The notes under the pieces were generated by a model, which saw nothing but the letters and a program-made list of their open reading frames with translations, did no database searches and was not told the DNA's origin. Of a DNA stretch of 64,000 nucleotides, positions 57,761 through 64,000 are shown piece after piece. The first letter of the stretch is position 1. Each line of letters starts with the position of its first letter. This DNA is from APNM01 sp040361335 (GTDB taxonomy: Bacteria; Pseudomonadota; Gammaproteobacteria; Nevskiales; Salinisphaeraceae): assembly GCF_040361335.1 (NCBI RefSeq), contig NZ_APNM01000006.1:62001-126000 (forward strand), written 5' to 3'. The position numbers were made by a program, and so were the translations under genes.

Positions 57761-59491
57761 ATGCTGATCCTGCTCCGACAAATCCGCATGCGCGGCGAGC
57801 GCATCGTCGACCAGCGCGACCTGGAGCTGGATACGGCCGCCCTGCGCGTGGGCAGCGGCAAGGGCCAGGACCTCCAGCTTTTCGGGGACGGCATCGGCGC
57901 CGAGCACGCGGTGCTGCGGCCCCAGGCCGGCGGCCGCCTGCGCATCGATACCCGGGGAGGCGGTCGGATTCGCGTCGATGGCCAGGACGTCGCCCGGGCG
58001 GAGTTGGCACCGGACGAATGGGCGCGCATCGGCCCGCACCGGCTGGCGCCGGTGGCGGCGCCGCCCGGCTTCGACGCCGCCGTCGAGGTCCGCATCGACG
58101 CCGACGCGGCCCAGTCGATCAAGGACCGCCTACGCAGCGAACTGACACTCAAGCTGCCGCGGGTGCGGCGACACGCCTACGGCCTGGCCCTGCTGGTGCT
58201 GCTCGTGGGGCTGGCGTTCCCCATGGCCGGGTATTTCGATGATCGGGCGGACGCCACGATCGAGCGCTTCGGCGGCCCGACCGACGATCTCTGGTCCAGC
58301 GGTCCCTTGGCGTCCGCCCATCACGTGCCGGGCATCGCCGATGATTGCAACGCCTGCCACGTCGAGCCCTTCAAGCGCGTGAGCGACGAGACCTGTATCG
58401 GCTGCCACGAGCGCACCACCGTCCATTTCGCGCCCGTACACCCGCTCACCGAGGAATTCGACGGCGCCTGCCGCGACTGCCATCGCGAGCACAACGAACC
58501 CTCCAACCTGATCGTGCGCGACAAGGGCCAATGCACCGACTGCCACGCCCGCGCCATGCGCCGGCTGGCCGACGCCGCACCCGCCGTGGACGGCATGCCG
58601 GTCGCGCGGGCGCCGGACGAGATGCGGCCGGTGACGGCCTTCACCGCGGGCGGCCACCCCGATTTCCTGGCCTCGGTGCTGCGGCCCGCCGACGACCCGG
58701 CGGACGGCGAGCGCTGGCGGGTCCATCGCCAGCCGCTGGACGGCGCCGACGCGCACGAGTCGTCGCGCCTCAAGTTCCCGCACGACATCCATCTCGACGC
58801 GGACAAGGTGTCGCTGGCGGACGGCCCGTCGAGCGTGGACCGGGCCCTGGCCTGCGACGACTGCCATAGCCTCGAGAAGGAAGGCGAGCACTTCCGCGCC
58901 ATCACCATGGAGGACACCTGCGCCGGCTGCCACAGCCTCGCCTTCGACGACGCGCAACCGGACCGCCAGTTGCCGCACGGCGAGCCGGCGACACTGCGCA
59001 CGCACCTGGAGGAATACTACGTCCGCCAGGCCGCGATCCAGCGCCGCGCCGAACCGCCCCGGCCCGCGCGCCGCGTGCCGGACGAGCCGATCACCCGCCG
59101 CTGCGAGGGCGAGCCGCTGGACTGCGGCCGCGAGTGGGCCGACGCCGAGATGGACAAGCTGTTCACCAAGGCCGGCTGCGTGAGCTGCCACGAGGTCGAG
59201 CGCGGCGAGGACGAGTGGACGGTGGCGCCGGTCAAGCTGGTGCGGGACTGGTTCCCCGCCGCCCGCTTCGACCACCGGCCGCACCTGAACCCGGGCGCCC
59301 GCGCCGACGGCGAGACCTGCCTCGGCTGCCACGAGGCCACCGCCTCGTCGCACAGCGAGGACATCCTGATGCCGGGCATCGACAACTGCGTCACCTGCCA
59401 CGCCGAGGACCGGCCGCGCAGCGTGGCCCTGCAATGCGTGGACTGCCACTCGTTCCACCGCCCCGGCATGGCCCTGATGGGAGAGCACTGA
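57761..59491 (+). CDS. FHA-like domain fused to decahaem cytochrome c
   Basis: A 576-residue protein. Residues 1-115 look like a forkhead-associated fold (LRVGSGKGQDLQLFGDGIGAEHAVL and GRIRVDGQ), which would be cytoplasmic. A single transmembrane helix follows (AYGLALLVLLVGLAFPMAGYF, about 147-167), and then a periplasmic part with ten CxxCH haem motifs (CNACH, CIGCH, CRDCH, CTDCH, CDDCH, CAGCH, CVSCH, CLGCH, CVTCH, CVDCH). Additional histidines (HHVPG, FPHDIHLD, FDHRPHLNPG) can serve as second ligands. It would collect electrons in the periplasm while the FHA part senses a phosphothreonine partner inside. Four bases after the preceding gene. Confidence 0.93.
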   Translation: MLILLRQIRMRGERIVDQRDLELDTAALRVGSGKGQDLQLFGDGIGAEHAVLRPQAGGRLRIDTRGGGRIRVDGQDVARAELAPDEWARIGPHRLAPVAAPPGFDAAVEVRIDADAAQSIKDRLRSELTLKLPRVRRHAYGLALLVLLVGLAFPMAGYFDDRADATIERFGGPTDDLWSSGPLASAHHVPGIADDCNACHVEPFKRVSDETCIGCHERTTVHFAPVHPLTEEFDGACRDCHREHNEPSNLIVRDKGQCTDCHARAMRRLADAAPAVDGMPVARAPDEMRPVTAFTAGGHPDFLASVLRPADDPADGERWRVHRQPLDGADAHESSRLKFPHDIHLDADKVSLADGPSSVDRALACDDCHSLEKEGEHFRAITMEDTCAGCHSLAFDDAQPDRQLPHGEPATLRTHLEEYYVRQAAIQRRAEPPRPARRVPDEPITRRCEGEPLDCGREWADAEMDKLFTKAGCVSCHEVERGEDEWTVAPVKLVRDWFPAARFDHRPHLNPGARADGETCLGCHEATASSHSEDILMPGIDNCVTCHAEDRPRSVALQCVDCHSFHRPGMALMGEH

Positions 59492-59492
59492 G

Positions 59493-61553
59493 ATGGCCCG
59501 TCCGCCGATCATCGCGCTGCTGCTCGCCGGCGCCGCGGCGCTGGCCGCCTGCCAGTCCGGCGGCAGCCGCGACGACGATCCCGACGCCCGCGGCTCCAAC
59601 GCCGGCACCGACTGCAACGGCGAATGCGCCACCTCGTTCGGCAGTCTGGACGAGGTCCGGTTGACCGCGGACGACGTGCGCCAAGTGATCGGCCAGGCCG
59701 TGGCCCAGGCCGGCGCCATGGACACCGCCGCCACCGTCGCGGTGGTGGACCGCGTCGGCAACGTGCTCGCGGTGTTCCGCATGACCGAGGTCCTGGCCGG
59801 CGGCGATCGCGAGGTGACCATCGTCTCGAAGCCCGACGGCCAGGGCGGCTCGGAGATCGACGGCGGCCTGGAGGCGCTGCAACTGCCCGTGAGCGGCGCC
59901 GCCCCCGGCGACGGCCTGGCGGCGATCGCCAAGGCGATCACCGGCGCCTACCTGTCCAGCGAGGGCAACGCCTTCTCCACCCGCACCGCGAACCAGATCG
60001 TGCAGCGGCACTTCAACCCGAGCGAGGACAACCAGCCGGGCGGCCCGCTGTTCGGAGTCCAGTTCAGCCAGCTCGCCTGCTCCGACTTCGCCCTGCGTCT
60101 GCCCGACGACGCCGCGGCCGGTCCCAAGCGCTCGCCGCTGGGCCTGGCCGCCGATCCGGGCGGTTTCCCGCTGTACAAGAACGGCACGCCCGTGGGCGGC
60201 GTCGGGGTGATCTCGGACGATTTCGTCTACGGCCTGGACCCGAGGGTCACCGACTTCGACGACGACAGCGACGAACTGATCGCGCTGGCGGCCACCTACG
60301 GCTACGCCGCGCCCGCCGACCGCGAGGCCAACCGCATCACCGTCGAGGGCAAGACCCTGCGCTTCTCGGACGCGGATTTCGACGACGTGTCCGGCGCGGC
60401 CCGCAACGCGGGCCCCGTGACCGACGGCGTCGAGGGCGACCTGATCGCGGTGCGCGACTACTACGAGCCGGCGGGCGGCTTCGGCACCGGCGTCGCCTTC
60501 GGCCAGCCGGCATCCGGCATCCGTCCGGACCCGGACGGCGACTTCCCCGGCCGCGATGCCTTCGTGTTCGTCGACGGCACGGACACCGAGCGCTACGACC
60601 CCCAGGCCGGCGCCGCCCTGTCCGCCGAGGAGGTCCGGGTAATCCTGGACGAGGCCCTGGGCGTGGCCAACGCCGCGCGCGCACAAATCCGCTATGTCGA
60701 ACTGGCATCCTCGGCGCGCGTGACCGTGTCGGTGGTGGACACCGACGGCACCGTGCTGGGCATGGCGCGCACCCGCGACGCGCCCGTCTTCGGCGCCGAC
60801 GTCTCGCTGCAGAAGGCGCGCACCGCGGTGCTGTTCTCGTCCACCGACGCCGCCGGCTACATCCAGGGCCTGCCGGACGCGCAGTACGTGCAGCCGGACC
60901 TGACCTCCCCGGCGCCCGCGCGCGCCATCGACCTGGGCGACTACGTGCAGGCGGCCAAGGATTTCATCGGTGCCACCGCGCTCGAGGACGGCACCGCCTT
61001 CTCCGACCGCGCCGGCGGCAACCTGTCGCGCCCGAACTATCCGGACGGCCTCAACGAGCCGCCCACGGGCCCCAACCCGCCGGGGCCGTTCAGCAAGCCG
61101 CCGGGCGAATGGAGCCCGTTCTCCACCGGCCTGCAGCTCGACCTGAGCTTCAACGCGCTGAGCAGCCACCTGCTGTACGTCTTCGGATTCAGCGGCGACG
61201 ACGTGGAGAAGAACTGCGTGGGCGTGCCGTTTACCGGCACCGCCAGCTCGGCGCCCGCGCCCGCCGACCGCGTCGCCAACGGCACCCAGATCTTCCCGGG
61301 CAGCGTGCCCATCTATCGCGACGGCACGCTCATCGGCGGCATCGGGGTGTCCGGCGACGGCATCGACCAGGACGACATGATCGCCTTCCTGGGCGTGCAC
61401 CGCGCCGGTCAACGGCTGAACACCGTCAACAACGCGCCGGACGCTATCCGCGCGGACAACCTGGAACCCAAGGGCGTGCGGCTGCGCTACGTCAACTGCC
61501 CGTTCAAGCCCTTCAAGGACAGCGATGAGCAGGATGTCTGTTCCGGCAAGTAG
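59493..61553 (+). CDS. Lipoprotein with two GlcG/HbpS-like domains
   Basis: A 686-residue protein with a signal and lipobox (LLLAGAAALAAC, Cys near 20). Two repeats of the GlcG/HbpS (DUF336) pattern: first LTADDVRQVIGQAVAQAGAMDTAATVAVVDRVGNVLAVFRM, cited as residues 55-98, closing with GFPLYKNGTPVGGVGVISDD; second LSAEEVRVILDEALGVANAAR with TVSVVDTDGTVLGMARTRDAPVFG and VPIYRDGTLIGGIGVSGDGIDQDD. HbpS binds haem and iron at the cell surface. The second half has extra insertions and a few cysteines. Predicted periplasmic or outer-membrane-anchored partner of the cytochromes beside it. Confidence 0.88.
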   Translation: MARPPIIALLLAGAAALAACQSGGSRDDDPDARGSNAGTDCNGECATSFGSLDEVRLTADDVRQVIGQAVAQAGAMDTAATVAVVDRVGNVLAVFRMTEVLAGGDREVTIVSKPDGQGGSEIDGGLEALQLPVSGAAPGDGLAAIAKAITGAYLSSEGNAFSTRTANQIVQRHFNPSEDNQPGGPLFGVQFSQLACSDFALRLPDDAAAGPKRSPLGLAADPGGFPLYKNGTPVGGVGVISDDFVYGLDPRVTDFDDDSDELIALAATYGYAAPADREANRITVEGKTLRFSDADFDDVSGAARNAGPVTDGVEGDLIAVRDYYEPAGGFGTGVAFGQPASGIRPDPDGDFPGRDAFVFVDGTDTERYDPQAGAALSAEEVRVILDEALGVANAARAQIRYVELASSARVTVSVVDTDGTVLGMARTRDAPVFGADVSLQKARTAVLFSSTDAAGYIQGLPDAQYVQPDLTSPAPARAIDLGDYVQAAKDFIGATALEDGTAFSDRAGGNLSRPNYPDGLNEPPTGPNPPGPFSKPPGEWSPFSTGLQLDLSFNALSSHLLYVFGFSGDDVEKNCVGVPFTGTASSAPAPADRVANGTQIFPGSVPIYRDGTLIGGIGVSGDGIDQDDMIAFLGVHRAGQRLNTVNNAPDAIRADNLEPKGVRLRYVNCPFKPFKDSDEQDVCSGK

Positions 61554-63345
61554 TCCCGGCCGCGAGCGGCGCTCAGCGCTGCTGCTGGCGCTGGTGCTGT
61601 CGCTGCCGGCGCCGGCGGTGTTGGCCGCGCCCGACCCCGAGTCCACTCCCGCGCCCACGCCGGAGTGCAAGCTCCCGCCCGAGGCCGTCGAGCGGGAGCG
61701 CCGCGTGCCCGGCGAGGAGACGCCGGCGGCCGACACCGGCGAGCGCGAGCGCGACCCCTGCCTGCCCCGGCCGCGCGCGGAGGACTATTCCTCCGCGATC
61801 GCGGTGCCCGACCGTTGGCGGATCGTGCAGATGCTCGGTTACGAGCAGCACTGGTACGACCCGTACAACCGCAACACCATCAAGGCGGACGCGCCGATCC
61901 ACGACGACTGGTTCTTCAACCTCACGGTGATCTCGGACACCTTCTACGAGGACCGCGAGGTGCCCACGCCCGTCGGTATCCAGAGCACCGCCGATGCCGG
62001 CGACCTGGACCTGCTGGGCGAGACCCGCCAGGACCAGCTCCTGACCAACCTCGCCGTGGAGCTGGTCTATTACAAGGGCGACACGGTGTTCAAGCCGCCG
62101 GACTACGAGTTCCGCTTCACGCCGGTGTTCGCCTACAACAACACCGACGTGGAGGAAGTCCTCAACACGGACGTGAACCCGACGGAGGGCACCACGCGCC
62201 GCGATTACTTCGTGGGCATCCAGACGGCGTTCATCGACGTGCACCTGCGCAACGTCTCGCCGCGCTACGACTTCGACAGCGTCCGCGTGGGCATCCAGCC
62301 GTTCACGGCCGATTTCCGCGGCTTCCTGTTCCAGGACCAGCCGTTCGGCGTGCGCCTGTTCGGCACCCGCGACAACAACATCTTCCAGTACAACCTGGCC
62401 TGGTTCCGGCGTCTGGAGAAGGACACCAACAGCGGCCTCAACGACCCCGGCGAATCGCTGCGCGAGGACGACATCTTCGTCGCCAACCTCTATTGGCAGG
62501 ACGCCCTCAAGCTGGGGCATTTCCTGCAGTTCACGGCGCTCTACAATCGCAACCGCGAGGACGACTTCTACTTCGACGAGAACGGTTTCATCCAGCGCCC
62601 CGCCTCGATCGGCGGCGAGCGCCCGCGCGAGTACGACGTCGGCTACCTGGGCTTCAACACCGACGGCCACCTGGGCCGGCTGAACCTGACCACCTCGCTG
62701 TACTACGCCCACGGCAGCCAGGACCGCGCGCCGTTCACCGGCGAGGACAGCGACATCCGCGCCTGGTTCGGCGCCGCCGAGCTATCCTTCGACCAGGACT
62801 GGACGCGCTGGCGGGCCTCGTTCCTGTACGGCTCCGGCGACGACGACCCCTACGACGACGTCGAGACCGGCTTCGACGCGGTCCTGGAGAACCCGCTGTT
62901 CGCGGGCGCCGATACCAGCTACTGGATCCGCCAGGCGGTGCCGCTGATCGGCGGCGGCCGGGTGACCCTCTCGCAACGCAACGGCGTGCTCAACAACCTG
63001 CGCAGCTCGCGCGAGCACGGCCAGTCCAACTTCACCAACCCCGGCACCATCCTGCTGGGGCTGGGAACCGACCTCGACCTGATGCCGGAACTGCGGCTGA
63101 GCTTCAACGCCAACCACCTGCGTTTCGACGACACCGCGGTGCTGGAGGCGGCGCGCCAGCAGCCCGGCATCGACGAGGAGATCGGCTGGGACCTGTCGGC
63201 CGCGCTGATCTACCGGCCGCTGATGTCCCAGAACATCGTGCTGCGGCTGTCCTACGCGGAGCTGCGGCCGGGCGACGGCTACGAGACCCTGTTCGGCGGG
63301 GAGAACCAACGATCGGTGCTATTCAATGCGGTACTCACCTACTGA
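61525..63345 (+). CDS. Predicted outer-membrane beta-barrel protein
   Basis: A 606-residue protein with a signal (SALLLALVLSLPAPAVLAAP, cleavage near 35) and many alternating aromatic/hydrophobic strands (EFRFTPVFAYNNT, NLTTSLYYAHGSQ, WRASFLYGSG, LRLSYAELRPG), ending SVLFNAVLTY, with the C-terminal aromatic of outer-membrane barrels. No family recognised; alignment with PioB/MtrB-type porins could not be judged by eye. It overlaps the preceding gene by 29 bases and the next cytochrome by 20. Probably the pore through which haem proteins move electrons. Confidence 0.82.
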   Translation: MSRMSVPASSPGRERRSALLLALVLSLPAPAVLAAPDPESTPAPTPECKLPPEAVERERRVPGEETPAADTGERERDPCLPRPRAEDYSSAIAVPDRWRIVQMLGYEQHWYDPYNRNTIKADAPIHDDWFFNLTVISDTFYEDREVPTPVGIQSTADAGDLDLLGETRQDQLLTNLAVELVYYKGDTVFKPPDYEFRFTPVFAYNNTDVEEVLNTDVNPTEGTTRRDYFVGIQTAFIDVHLRNVSPRYDFDSVRVGIQPFTADFRGFLFQDQPFGVRLFGTRDNNIFQYNLAWFRRLEKDTNSGLNDPGESLREDDIFVANLYWQDALKLGHFLQFTALYNRNREDDFYFDENGFIQRPASIGGERPREYDVGYLGFNTDGHLGRLNLTTSLYYAHGSQDRAPFTGEDSDIRAWFGAAELSFDQDWTRWRASFLYGSGDDDPYDDVETGFDAVLENPLFAGADTSYWIRQAVPLIGGGRVTLSQRNGVLNNLRSSREHGQSNFTNPGTILLGLGTDLDLMPELRLSFNANHLRFDDTAVLEAARQQPGIDEEIGWDLSAALIYRPLMSQNIVLRLSYAELRPGDGYETLFGGENQRSVLFNAVLTY

Positions 63346-64000
63346 CGCGCGCGCCACCACGCGGCGCCGTCGCGCGCCGTGGGCGGCCGCCCTGCTCGCG
63401 CTGGCGGCCACGGCCGTCGTGCACGCCGCCGAGAAGGAGGAGGCGGTCGAGCGCGACTACGACCCCGCCCCGCCGGCCCCGGCGCACCAGAGCCTGGACG
63501 AGATGCGGCGCAAGAGCGCCGGCTGCGTGAGCTGCCATACCGAGACCGACAGCCACACCATGCACGCCAGCGAGGCCGTGCGCCTGGGCTGCACCGACTG
63601 CCACGGCGGCGACGCCGGGGTGGAGAAGGCCGCGGACGTGGCACTCGACAGCGCCGAGGCCAAGGACCTGATGGAACGGGCCCACGTGCTGCCGCGCTAT
63701 CCGAAGAGCTGGCACTGGCCGGACTCGGCCAACCCGAAACAGAGCTACACCCTGCTCAACCGCGAGGCGCAGGAGTACGTGCGCTTCGTGAACCCCGGCG
63801 ATTTCCGGGCGGCGCGCCAGGCCTGCGGCGCCTGCCACGCGGACATCATCGAGAAGTCGATCCGCAGCCTGCACGCCACCGGCGCCATGTTCTGGGCCGC
63901 GGCCGCCTACAACAACGGCATCCTGCCCTACAAACGCTCGATCCTGGGCGAGGCCTACACGCCCCAGGGCACGGGCGCAATGCTGGAGGCGCCGGTCGAA
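63326..64000 (+). CDS. Multihaem cytochrome c (3' end outside window)
   Basis: The first 225 residues of a secreted cytochrome that continues past the right edge, starting MRYSPTDARATTRRRRAPWA with a signal peptide (AALLALAATAVVHAAE, about residues 20-35). Three CxxCH motifs are visible (CVSCH near 68, CTDCH near 91, CGACH near 170), with further histidines (HTMHASEAV, SWHWPDSANP, SLHATGAMFW). The ATG lies 20 bases inside the barrel gene. SxHxxTGAMFW after a haem motif is like parts of porin-associated multihaem cytochromes; the full count cannot be given. Confidence 0.88.
   Translation, partial: MRYSPTDARATTRRRRAPWAAALLALAATAVVHAAEKEEAVERDYDPAPPAPAHQSLDEMRRKSAGCVSCHTETDSHTMHASEAVRLGCTDCHGGDAGVEKAADVALDSAEAKDLMERAHVLPRYPKSWHWPDSANPKQSYTLLNREAQEYVRFVNPGDFRAARQACGACHADIIEKSIRSLHATGAMFWAAAAYNNGILPYKRSILGEAYTPQGTGAMLEAPVE

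Overview
The window is about 64 kb of very GC-rich, densely packed bacterial DNA with long same-strand operons, ATGA/GTGA gene overlaps and several GTG/TTG starts. Outer-membrane families (DUF1302, DUF1329), RND/MMPL export, sigma-54 promoters with a PrpR-type activator and multihaem cytochromes indicate a Proteobacterium, most likely a Gammaproteobacterium. The genus cannot be fixed from the sequence alone. No rRNA, tRNA, CRISPR array, transposase or phage gene was seen.

Layout. 1-4365: ordinary genes on the minus strand (DUF445 membrane protein, Gfo/Idh/MocA oxidoreductase, ABC-2 exporter pair, histidine phosphatase). 4452-5324: a gene-free stretch with a four-unit tandem array of hairpin repeats and one dispersed inverted-repeat element. 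5407-52124: a large catabolic island. Its parts are (a) an eight-gene minus operon (YCF48-like, MMPL/RND, isochorismatase, HyuA, two GSTs, HyuB, MDR dehydrogenase); (b) a minus operon 24219-16494 (small coiled protein, methyltransferase, SnoaL, Ohr, OYE flavoprotein, SDR, RidA, molybdopterin oxidoreductase); (c) a minus operon 29199-24439 (FAD oxidase, two alpha/beta hydrolases, class III aminotransferase); (d) a single DUF1329 gene; (e) a plus operon 31140-38119 (isochorismatase, two amidohydrolases, DUF59, acetoacetate-decarboxylase-like, acyl-CoA synthetase, nitrilase, SDR); (f) a minus operon 42090-38294 (CoA-transferase, HMG-CoA-lyase-like, DUF1302); (g) the PrpR-type sigma-54 activator; (h) a racemase-like/SnoaL pair diverging from a second OYE flavoprotein; (i) a minus operon EamA-leuC-leuD-VOC.

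How it may work together. I read good sigma-54 (-24/-12) promoters in front of a, c, d, f, i and both arms of h. At most of these, GTTAC/GCAAC-type repeats lie about 110-215 bases upstream of the predicted start sites (about 130-180 in five of the seven cases). Two of these sites match at 17 of 21 positions. Only one sigma-54 activator gene is present, in the middle. I infer one substrate-induced regulon that takes up or exports a hydrophobic compound (MMPL, YCF48, DUF1302, DUF1329) and breaks it down through flavin redox, amide/nitrile hydrolysis, CoA activation and C-C cleavage. The substrate is unknown; the number of C-N hydrolases suggests it contains nitrogen.

52522-54146 holds a diguanylate cyclase and a DUF3085 protein. 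54247-64000 (running off the end) is a separate, tightly coupled plus-strand operon: a fused flavoprotein/double cNMP-binding/four-cluster ferredoxin protein, a small cytochrome-b-like membrane protein with a probable CTG start, an FHA-like domain fused to a decahaem cytochrome c, a lipoprotein with two GlcG/HbpS domains, an outer-membrane beta-barrel and another multihaem cytochrome. It has the parts of an electron conduit from cytoplasm to outer membrane, in a combination I do not recognise. It is the best candidate for an undescribed system here.
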